From the NCBI GenBank assembly GCA_032358255.1, contig JAULBX010025187.1:1-64000 (forward strand): DNA of 64,000 bases, given 5' to 3'. Position numbers and translations under genes: made by a program. The notes below the pieces were generated by a model. That model was not told the origin of the DNA, did no database searches, and saw only the letters and a list, made by a program, of their open reading frames with translations. Of the stretch, positions 22,501-33,900 are shown one piece after another (position 1 is the first letter of the stretch; each line of letters starts with the position of its first letter). This DNA comes from Heterotrichella gracilis (Eukaryota; Sar; Xanthophyceae; Tribonematales; Xanthonemataceae).

Positions 22501-25252
22501 CATACCTCCATCAGCTTCTGCGTCTCCTCGCTGATCAGCTTCTCGCAAGCCAGCGCAGCGTGCGTCAACTTCTGCTGCTTGAACTGTGCAAACCGGTACT
22601 CCAGCGCAGCCTTGTACCGCTCCTCATTGGCCCTGTGCCCAATCTAACCTAAGTGACCATTTACATACATGCGTTCTACCAGTACAGCAGAAATAGCAGC
22701 CACGCTTTACAAACCATGATATGACAGACATGCACCTTGGTGGCAGGTGCGGGTGTCCCGCCTGTGGCAGTCCGGAGCCAACATGGTCAACTTAGCCGGC
22801 ACCATACCTGCGCACAGCTTCCTCCCCGATAGCGCCCTCCTCAAAGGCGGCAGCAGCCAGGGAAAGCGCCCGGTGGTGCTCCCGCTCCAGCGCTGACTCG
22901 TCTGCCGCCACCGAGGCGTTGAACGACTCGGCGTAGGTGCGCTCCGCGGCGTCGGCGGCGCGCCGGCACTCTGCCTCTGCCACGCCCTGGGTGGTTTGCC
23001 CACAGTCAAGGATAGGATGATGACCCTTTGCTGAGGTACTAAGGGCGCTGTTACGAAATTCTAAGTTCACATGCGGTGAGTTACAGCAAAGGATAAGGGG
23101 AATTATATGCTGTGCAGTGCAATGCTCCCATGGTCAATGGCGTGTCTGGACACGCCATTTGGAAATAACTACCGTACATTCCACCTCATAATCGCAAGAG
23201 TTTCACCCCTGAGGAACCCCAAGGTACATACCTGCCATGCTGTGGCGATGGTAGGCACAGCACCCTCGTTGATTGCCTTCACATATGCCTCCGCCAAGCC
23301 TGCCAGCAGCGCCCCGGTGACCAGCTGGTTGCCCAGGCGTTTGGGCTGCGCCTTGCTGAAAATGAAACTGGTCAATTTTTGGAGGCCCTGCACACACCGG
23401 AGCCAGGCAACTGTTCACAACAGTTGCATTGGATACAGCTGCGATGACAGGTACTGCATGCAAGATGTAACCTACACTTACGGGGATCAAAGTGCGTCAT
23501 GGATGGAATTGGTGGAGGACAGTACGCAGCATTGAATGCATCCTTGCCATCAGGCACCGCATGCCAACCTTTTAATGCATGTGCGCACCAGCAATGGCGT
23601 GGGCCGCTGCAGTAGAACGGACTGGTGGCATGGCATGCATGGTGGCATGTCGTGCAAACAGGCACCAAGACGAAACCCCCCCACATGTACTTGTCCCCAT
23701 TTATGCACAGCCATGCACATGCTGTGCAGCACGTGTCACCAACATGCTAATTTTACTATTTAATGGGTATGCAAGTGAGACAAATGCGCGCATGCAGAGC
23801 AACACGCGCCTCCCTAAACCCTAAACCCTAAACAGGACGTGCCTCCCGAAACTCTGGCCTCATATCTGAGGGGGGCAGGGTCTCCAGCTTGGCAAGCTTC
23901 CCCTCGTCATTGATTGGCCGAACCAGGGTGAAGCAGTCGCGGTCGGGAAACAGCGCTTTGATGGACTCCCGGATCTGCACACATGGATGGGTTTTGGTGG
24001 TGCAATCAAACACAGACGCTGCATGCCGGTGAACTGAGACGAGGTTCCGTGGGTTGGATGCAAATTGCAAACTTGCTGTAAATCCCACCTTGTTTTTTGC
24101 CTTTGCCGCCTCCCCTTGACCTGCTATTGACTGCAGTGCAGTTTCCAGGTACTCTTTTGGCGTCACCTGCATGGCATGTATGATGAGCACCATGCGCAGG
24201 CACAGCTCGACTCCATGCTGGACAATAAACCATTGTAAGTTCATGTGACTATCGATGATGGTTCACTGGAAGACAAAGGTGCAAGGTGTGCATACCGTGC
24301 GCCCCTCCTCTTCAAGCCGCAGGTAGAAGTCACGCAGTAGCCACAGGAATGAGGGTGTGAAAGTCGCCAGCTCAGACTCGTTCCCTTCTCCTGTACCGAG
24401 GCACAGGAGCTTGTCAATAGAGGAAGGACCCTGCGTCATGCACGGGCCAGGACTGCCTGGCGCCTGGTCACTGGTAGTGAATCCATATAGAACATGCACA
24501 CAACTGCACAACTCTGCCAGGACGGGCGAAGCACAGCCTCAACACCGAGCAGAATCCAAGCTACAAAGTAGCTCAAACAGCGTCCCTTACCTCCTGACCT
24601 CACTCTGATGTGCTTGGTGACCTCAGTTACAAGGGACAGCCTGTCCAGTGCTGCTTCGTCGATGCCACCCATCTGGTTGTACACAAACAGGCTTGACAGC
24701 AACACCGCCAGAGAAAAGATCTGGGTGCTGTACTGGCCAGTCTGATCCCAGGCATCGATACCTTCAGTGTCCAGCAACACCTGCAGAGGTGTTTGTTTGG
24801 CTCAACAACAAGGACAATGGGTTTTACAAAACTGAAGCTTTGGTCTAGTGCTGTTCAACGTGACTTACCAAGTGGTATTTGCTTCCATCTGGGTTGGTCC
24901 TCTCCACAGGTGAAGACCACATCCACAAGCCCTTTGTGCACGGTCTGTGCGTGGGTGCCACCTGAAACCCACTACTCTGCCCCAGCAACTGATTCAAGAT
25001 GAAGCTCTTGCCCTGGCGAGCACGCCCACTGACAGCCACCACACCCATGGGGCCTTTGACCTTGCGCAGCACAGTGAGAGCCTGCTCCCCAAGCTCAAAC
25101 TTGTTTGTCTCGGTGTTGTATCGGATGAGCTCCAACGGGATGCCCCCCCCTTTTACCTTGACGCCTGAACCATAACCATGGCTCGATGAGGCTGGTGGAG
25201 GGCCTGCAGGGGCCTGACCACCCGGCCCTGTCTGCCGTCGAAAGTATTGCAT
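19524..25252 (-). CDS. Guanylate-binding protein (GBP)-like large GTPase
   Basis: Dynamin-superfamily GTPase of the GBP family. Fifteen exons in order: 24869-25252, 24591-24780, 24296-24390, 24089-24166, 23843-23974, 23232-23387, 22808-22986, 22506-22632, 22252-22322, 21768-22014, 21380-21550, 20898-21073, 20379-20535, 19962-20085 and 19524-19726; all phases agree and give 829 residues. The P-loop GRARQGKS is at 76-83, and the switch II motif DTEG at 132-135 (VLLDTEGIDAWDQTGQYSTQIFSL). The family's Arg-Asp guanine-specificity motif is in FLWLLRDFYL (about 211), followed by FPDRDCFTLVRPI. The C-terminal helical domain begins about residue 295 (LQKLTSFIF, GAVPTIATAWQ). Residues 400-760 are coiled coil rich in Ala, Gln and Glu. 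The tail (MTIQQIKQWLMENGHEDKAW) looks like the short SAP-like helix pair of plant GBP-like proteins. Plant members act in defence condensates; the role here is unknown. Intron 5 starts with GC. Confidence 0.93.
20152..20209 (-). repeat. Duplicate of the GBP-like exon 14 5' edge in the preceding intron
   Basis: About 55 bases match the start of exon 14 and its acceptor (20055-20109), 97 bases away. The copy keeps the GTGCAG acceptor and the in-frame AMQAGDEARK, then diverges, and runs into a possible GTAAAT donor. It could act as a cryptic or alternative exon, but it has no further support. Confidence 0.75.
23813..23834 (-). repeat. Telomere-like tract beside the GC donor of GBP-like intron 5
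   Basis: Three CCCTAAA units on the plus strand lie less than 10 bases from the non-canonical GC donor at 23841-23842. Confidence 0.85.
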
Positions 25253-25719
25253 ACTGGCCACTTTCCCCACCAAAGGCCTTTGAAACGTACGTCAAAGCAG
25301 ATAGTTTCAACGGGATGGGACGAGATATTGTACAAGGTCAAAGTGCCCACTTGCAACCGCTTGATGCCACTGCAATGGGCAGAAACGCTGACAATATATA
25401 CCCACACGATATCCACTGCTGAAGGAGCATGCTGGAGCAATGTAGTGACCCGATGTGGAAATAGTTTTTCGAGCAGGAAAAGTTTCGACTTTTTATAACT
25501 GGAAGACGATTGCCCTAAATCAGGGTTTCTGGCTACAAAAGGCAGAAATCGTTGATGCATGCATGCATATTCACATTGCGCAGTATGCGCCCACATCACT
25601 CCTGTTGTGGGCAGAACTTGCCCAGATAAGTGCTGTAAACCGGTGACTGAGCTCCCGCCACATGAGCGTATCGTCTCTCTATTCAGTGTGGTCACCTAAC
25701 GACTGTCACCACGCACAAA
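25253..25719. promoter_or_regulatory. Shared upstream region of the GBP-like gene and the methyltransferase
   Basis: A 467-base gap between divergent start codons, presumed to hold both promoters. Contains a TGCATGCATGCA run near 25555-25566. Confidence 0.5.
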
Positions 25720-27171
25720 ATGAAAATAAGCAAAGGCAAGTTTGCTGCAGGTGCCGTGCTGTACGCTGGGACTACTTACGGCGCCTATAGCTATCTGAAA
25801 TTCAAGCAGGACGTCAACCGCCAGTGCTCCTGCTCGCATACATACGACTACATCGCTGACGAGTATGACAAGCAAGTGGGGCTGGATGAAACCCTCATGG
25901 GAATTTCCTGGTTACGGTGGTGGCTTGTAAAGCAAGCTCAGGCAAGTCTCAGAAGGCATCCACTGCCCTGCACAGAAGTGGGTTAAAAGTCACACATGAC
26001 ATCCATCGTTTAATTGCTCCATTGGCTGGGTGTCACTGTGACGCATCAGCAATGGCGGCTAACGATCGTGTGCACGTGGATCTGCAACAGATTGGTGCTT
26101 GCCAACATCACCCAAAGTGAGCAGCTACTGCAACACTTTGCTGCTGTATGCGCCGTCGCACATGCGGGTTGCAAGAAGCAGTATCACACTGTGACTCGAC
26201 ACAGCCTCCCATGCATGTACAGGGCGACGTGTTGGAGATCTCTGCTGGGACAGGCAGGAACACGTCCTATTACGACAGCCAGTCGGTGCGGTCCCTTCAG
26301 CTCACTGACACCAGTGGCGCAATGCTTTCACAAGCCAGGGACAAGGCAGCCAGCGTGTCAGCAAAACCTGACGAGGGGAACATGCGCTTGCAAGTGTGCG
26401 TGGCCGATGCCTGCCGGTTGCTGCTGGATGAAGCTCCGGCCAGCTCTATACCTAGTGGCACAGCCAACTCGCAGTTGGTACCTCATCGCCGGTACCAGCA
26501 CGGGGTGCCCGCATGCCAGGGTTTCCAGCCACGCCAGTTTGACAGCGTTGTGGACACATTTGGCCTGTGCTCCCATGATGACCCAGTGAAGGCGCTGCAG
26601 GTGGGTGAACACTGCTGCTGGGTTTGTAGATTAAGTATTGGGATGACCCTTCCCATCTGAGCTGCAACTGTTGTTCCGGGATGCATCCACACTGCAAAAA
26701 TCATCCAGCCACAGCCAACTGACTGCACTGTGGTTGATAGCAACAAGTGGTGTATGGTGCGCCAAGACATGCACGGGGTGTGGGGTGCAGGAGGCGGCAC
26801 GAGTGTGCAAACAGAACGGGAAAATCTTGTTGTTGGAGCATGGCAAGTCGAGCTACAAGTGGCTGAACGACATCTTGGATGACAATGCTGAGAAGCACCA
26901 TGAGAAGTGGGGCTGTTGGTGGAATAGAGACATCATAATGCTAGTGCAGCAGGTGTGTATCCTTACTATTAAGGATGAGCATTTTCTGGTACTGTGGGGT
27001 CCACGTAAGCTGTGATTTGTGGACCAATGTTTGTTCTTTTCTACCCTATCCCAGCGCAACTGACCATGCTTCCTATGGCTGTTCCAGGCTGGGCTGGAAG
27101 TCGAATCAGTGAGCCGGTGGCACTTTGGAACCACTTACCTTATCGTCGCTAGACCCACAGTTCAATCGTGA
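25720..27171 (+). CDS. OMS1-like membrane-anchored SAM methyltransferase
   Basis: Class I S-adenosylmethionine methyltransferase similar in layout to OMS1, a mitochondrial inner-membrane protein. Four exons, 25720-25941, 26223-26600, 26791-26952 and 27088-27171, give 281 residues. The N-terminus has a basic start and a hydrophobic stretch (FAAGAVLYAGTTYGAYSYL) that fits a single membrane anchor, then YDYIADEYDKQV, typical of this family. SAM motif I is VLEISAGTGRNTSYY (the exon starts GDVLEIS). Motif II/III is in FDSVVDTFGLCSHDDPVKAL, and the post-motif region KILLLEHGKSSYKWLNDILD with a WGCWWNRDI box is also typical. The end reads HFGTTYLIVARP. Intron 1 is GC-AG with the classic donor CAG, then GCAAGT. 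An insertion of about 40 residues follows the CVADAC segment. Substrate unknown. Confidence 0.88.
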
Positions 27172-27706
27172 CAGGGGAGGAGCTTGTGACGTCACGCCAC
27201 TCCCCACGTTGCGGCAACACGCACTCGTGCTGGGTCTTGGCGGGGAGCTGTACTTGATGATCCAGCAGCACAGTGAACCAGCACCAGATCCTACTGCCGG
27301 CAGTTTGTTACTGCGCTCCTTGCATTTTGACCCTTCACGTCGTTGCCTACACTCAAACCTGTTGGCAGATGGACGCTGTCAGCAATGGAATTGACACTGT
27401 TGCATTGCTTACTTTACCCACGTGATGGTCAATTGCTCTTGCCACAACCCACCACAATTTTAATCTAGCACAATTGTTTTTCTTTGCTTTTTTCTTTAAA
27501 CCATTTTGCTTATCTGTGTTATTCCCTCAGGGGGGATGGGGTGGACGCCACCATGTGTAAAATTTGTTTTTTGCCCTCTATTTGTGTGTGGTCACTGTTG
27601 TTGCTTATTGCCTCTCAAAGTTGCTGGACAACTTTCTGTGTTTAAACGCTGAGCTATGCGAGTGACACAGTGTCCTGGCGCTGAGCAGTTGGTAGTGCAC
27701 CAAAAA
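27172..27706. promoter_or_regulatory. Spacer upstream of the mTERF gene
   Basis: About 535 bases between two plus-strand genes. It holds the methyltransferase 3' UTR and the mTERF promoter. A T-rich stretch lies at about 27455-27510. An upstream in-frame ATG at 27656 could extend the mTERF protein by 17 residues. Confidence 0.45.
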
Positions 27707-30700
27707 ATGGCGTCCACACGACTGTGCACGCCTCTGCCCTTGGTTGCCACGTTCACAAGGGCCTTCAGACCCGCAGCCAAGTGCAATAGCAAACGCGTTA
27801 AAGCAGCTGATCAGTCAGAACGCCAAGCAGGCTCCTCTTCTGACGACTCTGGCGATTATGCAGCCGCTCTTGGGCGCATGCTTTCTGAGAATGTGTTCGA
27901 GTTTTCGGACGGAGCGTTGGTAGCAGCAACAGGTGTGTACAAAGGCACTCCTTTTTAAAACCCAAAGGTGTTATTGGGCAGCTCAGGGATAGCCCCTACT
28001 GTTGGAAACTAGTGCTGTTGACCCATATGCATGCATGCATTTTGGCTGCTGTATGAGCGAGTACAGGCATAGAGAGCGTACAGCCACCACGCTGTGTGTC
28101 AACAAGGAGAACGTATGGTGGCGTGTAATCTATGTTATATGCAAGTTCATCACGTGTCAACCCCCTTTGTGTATCTGGTTGCTGTAGACGTCTCCACCAG
28201 TGCTAGCCACACAACCCTGCCCTCCACTCCAGAGGGTTTTCAGGAGGCAGTGGAGTACTTACAGACTGTTTTCGTCAAAGCCAAGTCGCCCATAGACGAT
28301 GCACTTGCTGGGCAGCTTTTGCTCACAGCCTTTTCCAGGCGCACCATGTCCACGCTGCACCCCCGGGGCAAGGACAGCCTGCCTCCCCGAGTCACAGCAG
28401 AGGAGCTGGAGGAGCGAGTCAGCTTCCTGAAGCAGCTGGGTACGTGCTCATCCGTCCCTAAGGACACTTGCAGTCAGCAGCAGCTGGCAAAACAGCTATG
28501 CACATTACCATGAACCATGGCAACAAGCCTCCCGAACGATTTTACAGGGTGCTCATTGCAAGAACCGCACGCTGTGCGCCATGCAGGGCTCTCCTGGGCC
28601 AAGATTGCGACAGGGATCCAGCGCTTCCCCGCCATCATCGCCACTGACCTGCAGCAGATGCACCGAGCAGCGTTCTACCTGCAATCCCTGGGGCTCGCCC
28701 AATCTGACGTTGCCTACCTAGTGGAGACTGAGCCACGGGTACTGGGGTTCAACGTATCCGAGGTGCTGGCGCCAGCGGTGCACTACTTCAACTCACTAGA
28801 CATCAAGGTGGGAATCCCCAGTATGCATTTCACGGACCCGCGAGCCGCGGCGGATACATGACAATTCTATTCTATTCAGTGCACGACACTGACGCAGCAA
28901 CATCACATGGGAATGCGTGGCATAGCACGGCGCACACGAGCACCAGGGTTGATTGCAGCACCGGCATGGGTGCTATCCGCATAGGCTAAGCAGACCGTGC
29001 AGTGGTTCTTAAGAGCTGTGGTGCAAGTATGTCCTCGGCATGCTGCAGCTGCACACAGCGCTGCAGGCACGCCAACGACATGACGGGTTGCAGTGATGCA
29101 ACCACCCCACACCAATCAAGCCCAGTTGCATGCACCCTCCCAGCACAGCATGAAGGACAGTGGAGGGCATCGTGAAGTTCTTTTGGAGGAGCAGCTGGAT
29201 CACCACATGCATCACAATTGTCATTTTATACTTCTATGCAAACGTCGTCATTTTTGCGGCCACTGTTGGTGCGTCCCTCCTGGGGCACACAAGTAAATGC
29301 TCCTATATGCACCTGCCACAGGGGCCAGCGCTCATCAAGATGCTCCTGAGGAGACCCGCTGTGTTTGGCCTGAGTGTGGAGAAGCAGCTGCAGCCGCGCA
29401 TCTCACTGCTGCGCCGGTTAGGGGTGAACTCGAGCAAGCTGGCTGGCGTGCTGGTGCAGTGCCCTGCCATGCTGTACCTGCGCGAGGATAAGCTCATGGC
29501 CACGATTGCCTGCCTGGAGCGAAATGGGATCTCCAATGCGGTAGGCGTCGCATGTACAATTGCTAACCAAAGAAATCCTTCTAAGCGGATCATTGCTCAT
29601 ATTATTATTATTATTACACCCATACCAGCCACAAAGGCCAGATCAGCAATCAACCTTGCACAAACGTGCGGCACTCAGTCCTGTCCTGGCATTGTTTGTA
29701 CCATTTTTGAATGTGCCTAGCCTGCAGGTCCTTAGTAACGAGAGCAGCCCATGTGGCCCTGGGGGCTCCCCTAGACCGCTTCCCAATTAGGATCATTGCT
29801 CATGCCGGTCGTTTATTTGAAAAATTAAATCATCAGCGTTGTAGTTGCATTACCCACCCTACACATTCACGTGTTTTTGTTCCTTTTTCTCGTGGTTGTG
29901 CTTTGTAATGAGGCCTTAGAAACTATTATTCTTACTATCGGCTTCTGCACATGCAAGCTTTTTGCTTTTTTTATTATATTCTTCCTCCTGCAGGCCATTG
30001 TGAAGGTGCTCAACCGCTTCCCAACCACCTTCAGCTACGCCATTGAGACACGCGTCCAGCAGACGCTGGAGTGCTTGAAGTCGCTGGGCTTGGACAGCCA
30101 GGCAGCACTGAGCACAACTGTTTTCAAGCAGCCTGCCATTTTCAGCCAGGACCCAGCCAAGCTGACCAAGGCAGCTGATTGGCTGGTGAGTTAAACTTCT
30201 AATATCTGTAAAAGATACCACTGCGCTCCACATGTCATCTCAGAAACTAGGAGGTCTGACCATTTTAAGTACGTGCTTGTCAACTCCTGTTCCTTCCTAT
30301 GTGCCAGGTGGACCAAGGTGTGCCCCGGGAGCTGATCCCCAAGATCGTGACCCGCTTCCCTGCTGCGCTGTGCCACAGTGAGGTATGCAACTATTTCTGC
30401 ACTTTGCAATGCAATTTTCAACTTGCCATTTCAGATTTGCAGGGTGCAAAAGCAGCATAGCTTAAACTGTGGCCAGTAGGTTGCAAGAGCCTGATTGCAA
30501 TGTTCACACTCAAGGGTATGAAATTGAAATGCCATGCATGATGCGGTAAGGGCTCTCGTTGCGTCTCCGCCAGGACCAGGCTCCGCCAGGACCATCAAAA
30601 CGCGATGAATTTATTTCACATTTTAGTAAAGTGGGAATATCATTGGATTTTTTTCATAAAAGATTAAGTTATCGAGTTCTGACTGGCACAGTCCTCCATC

Positions 30701-32664
30701 CCATGACCTTCACGCTCTCCTCCGTCTTTGCTGCAGTCCAAGCTGGTGGAAAATGTGGAGTACCTGATCAACCTGGGGATCCCCAGGGACAGCATAGGCA
30801 AGCTGCTGGCCTCCTTCCCTCAGGTGCTGGGCCTGAGCATCCCCCGCAAGCTGGATGTCACCGTCACCTACCTGACCAGCAAGGGGTTTACAAAGGCTGA
30901 GATAGCGGGCATGGTGGCGCGTTTCCCACAGGTGTGTTGACTTTTTGCCAAGTTTTCAAAACAGTAAAAATAAATCCATCTCTCTGGGTACCACTTCTAC
31001 ATGCATGCTATTGCTGGCCAATCTTAATCTGGCCTAGTGTACCACTTCTACATGCATGCTATTGCTGGCCAATCTAAATAGTGTGGTTGTGGGACTCACA
31101 TCTCGTTAATATTCCCACGACAAGGTCTAAACCAAAAACACTAGCTGCGCCCATCATCTCCCAAGTGCCATGCATACTCACATGCCCGCCCATGTGCAGC
31201 TCACGGGCCTACAAATTATCCAGCTGGACTTTAAGTGGCGGTATCTGACGGAGCACATGCATGGCGACAATGCTGACATCATCAGCTTCCCAGTGTTCTT
31301 TGGCTGCAGCCTAGAGAAGCGCATCAAGCCGCGATATGAATTCTCAATGCTCAATAACAAGTGCGTCCAGGGTCATCCACCAAAAACCCTAAATCATGAC
31401 CCGCTCTAACCACACTAAGTCCTAAATCCTGTGCCTTGAATACTGAACGGTGGTCAATTGACGGTCAGCGCATGCGGCATCAGGAAGGGAGGCTGTGTGC
31501 AGCTATGGCGTATGCCTGCCTCGCTGCGCTCATGGGCATTATGCTGAGCATTGATTTGCGCATGGCGATGTGGTTATCAAGGGCTGTGCTGCAATATGAT
31601 GCTGCTACAGCTAATGCTGCTCAGGCACAGGCTGTGCAAAAAGCATTACCCAAGCCTACAAGGTGCACAGCATGTATTCATATGGTACCCTCGCGTTCAG
31701 GCGGCTAAAGCTCAGCGGGTTGCTGTCGCAAAAAGACGATGCGTTCTGCCACCGCTTGGGCGCCACCGTGGAGCAGTATGCAGCATTTAAGGAAGGTTTG
31801 AGTGGGTACAGCGATGGCCTTGAAAGCGCGCCTGGCGAGGCCCATACCTCCACCTCAATTGAAGCAGACGAGGCTGGCCCTAGCGCCTCTGGACAGCATG
31901 CTGGCAGGGCAGGTAAGGCTTGCAGGGCATGTTACGAGGGCTTCATCAGTGTCTTGTTTATCCTTAATTGGGTTACATTTAAGGGTTGCACCCAGCGTTC
32001 CACCAGGCTGTGCTTTGCCGGATTCCATTCGCATCGCCGCAAGGAGTCAACGTCAACCATGTGCACATTACCAGCCGCCAACATCCAACTACACCTAGCA
32101 GCGCCTCAACCCCTTCCAATCTTGCACCAGGTGGTCCAGAAGCCACTGCTGCCTCGCTCACCGACGACACCTTTGGCGCCATGATGAGCGGGAGCCGCAA
32201 GCAGTGGCGCCGATCAGCCAAGCTGGCCACAGTGTTTGGCCTGGACGACTCACAGGTAGGATGAGCGCACAGTACAGGAATACGCAGGGGATCTTGAGAA
32301 CAGCCATTAGGAGCCCAAGTGCCTCACACCCATTATGTGTATACATGCATGGCCGTGCTTGAGACACAGAAAATACATCATGTTTTGGGATGCCTACTCA
32401 CCATTATGTACATGTATACTAGAATGGCATTACTTCTTGCATTTGAAAAACAAAATCCCTGGATAAAGCACGTGGACCAAATCGTTACGCAATTGCACAC
32501 CTTTGCAGGAAAACACGCCGGTTCAGCTGGCGGCGGCGGCGCTTCTGCCCAGCGGGTACGGCTCCCAGCGGATGTACATGCCATCCGGCAGGTCGAGAGC
32601 CAAGCGCACGGCTGCGCCAGGTGTCGCACCTGCAGTGGGTGGGGCAGCGGCTCCTGATGCATGA
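27707..32664 (+). CDS. mTERF-family organelle gene-expression factor
   Basis: Mitochondrial transcription termination factor family; members bind organelle nucleic acid and act in transcription, splicing or ribosome assembly. Eleven exons, 27707-27932, 28188-28439, 28587-28807, 29322-29540, 29994-30185, 30308-30382, 30737-30931, 31200-31360, 31671-31912, 31996-32255 and 32509-32664, give about 732 residues. The start ATG (AAAATGGCG) opens a basic, Ser/Thr-rich leader consistent with organelle import. From about residue 160 come repeated about 31-residue mTERF helices with the Pro-xx-Leu pattern: RFPAIIATDLQ, TEPRVLGFNV, RRPAVFGLSVEK, QCPAMLYL, RFPTTFSYAIETR, KQPAIFSQ, RFPAALCHS, SFPQVLGLSIPRK, SFPVFFGCSLEKRIKPRYEF. 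The C-terminal 200 residues are low-complexity and unlike the family. The exon 8-9 join (31360/31671) is the least certain. Confidence 0.9.
30988..31075 (+). repeat. Tandem duplication in mTERF intron 7, 51-bp period
   Basis: The 37-base block 30988-31024, which includes CATGCATGCTATTGCTGG, recurs exactly at 31039-31075. The core TTGCTGG next to a GCATGCAT palindrome is shared with repeats at the left edge of the window and near 50.6 kb. Confidence 0.9.
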
Positions 32665-33900
32665 CATGCAAGGGGTGCATGTGTGTGATTCTGCCGGTCA
32701 GTGGCCAAGTGCCCTTTGATTTGGGCGGCGTGATGCTTTGTTCTTGCTGAAGTGACAAGATGGGTGTATGGGTGGGATTAAATTTTTCCGTGATTTTTCC
32801 GTGACAGTGACATAGGGTGGGTGGGCAGTAGTGAAGTATACGATCCAACTGCAGGGGACTCGCAGTTTTGTGCGCTTTGTTCCAGTCAGTACGACCAAGT
32901 TTCTAACGCTGTGGTCAGTGCTGAGGGTTTTGTCATTGAAACAATTTTATTAGTATTGGTGCGCCAGATTTCGCTTTATGTAGTTACCAAAGCCAACCAT
33001 TCTTGCAATGTAGAGATACCATTTGGCTCAAATATTCTACCTGCTCTGCGCGCACTTTCCTTGGTTTTCAAAGGCGTTCAGAATACATTTTAAGCGGCCT
33101 GTTTAGAGTTTTGGGATATTTTTAGGCTCACCACGCAACAATTTTCGTATATTGCAATTGCAACACAGTTATATGCAGGGAAAGCAGTGGGCTGAACCAA
33201 CGCAACGGCTGCTCTGTAGACAAGACTGCTGTAGGCTGCGTTAGCACTTTTGCTTGGCCTGTTTACTCTTCATGGGTTAAGAGTGGTTTGTAGTGCTTGG
33301 CGGTCTCCTGTGGGCGTTCCCTTACCTTCTTTGGAAGAAGCTCCTTGTGGGGGTTTGCCAAGCGAAACTGGGGATATCCATAGGACACAGAACCCCAGGA
33401 ATTATTGAAAGCCCATAATGGCAAAGTGGGCGCCAAAGTTTTCGCCGCTTTGGTGTGCTGACAAATGGAAAGGGGTGAGGTCCAGCTTTGAGGGCTGTAG
33501 ACTGTAGGTGAATGCTGTAAGGAGTGCTACAAGCCCATTCTGGTACTGCACACTAGTCGAGAAGGCATGTCCTGATCTGGTACTGCTTCCACACATCGAC
33601 TTGTCACAGGGCATGCGATAAGGCGCGCGGCAATTGAGTAGTAAAGGTTTGTCACTCACGCCTACACTTTCGCAGCTCACCTTTGAACTTGCTAAGCCAC
33701 ACCCGTCGGTTGTGTTGATCACCACGTTTGCATCTTTGGCAAAACGAGTTTGTACCGAAAAGCGCGTATGCATGCATGCGCTGCAGCTACCGACAAGGCT
33801 TGTGTACAGTACAGGTACCATGCTTTAGAGAGTGGTTGGCTTGAGGTGTTGGACGCCGCAGCAATCGGCTGTCTACTGGGTACTTTCCTAGCCAGCTGCG
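32665..33900. other. Intergenic region upstream of the pseudokinase
   Basis: About 1.2 kb between two plus-strand genes. Low-complexity frames exist; one minus-strand frame (33402-33821) ends with an ankyrin-like stretch but has no supporting neighbours, so no gene is called. The pseudokinase promoter should lie at its right end. Confidence 0.5.

Noticed and set aside
25253-25273. Seven-residue upstream extension of the GBP-like protein
   Set aside because: The apparent start there is TTG; the first real ATG is at 25252.
28893-29321. Extra exon inside mTERF intron 3
   Set aside because: Frames here break phase with exons 3 and 4, which join cleanly without it.
33402-33821. Minus-strand frame with an ankyrin-like stretch upstream of the pseudokinase
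   Set aside because: Only one weak repeat-like segment, no second repeat and no supported splice sites.
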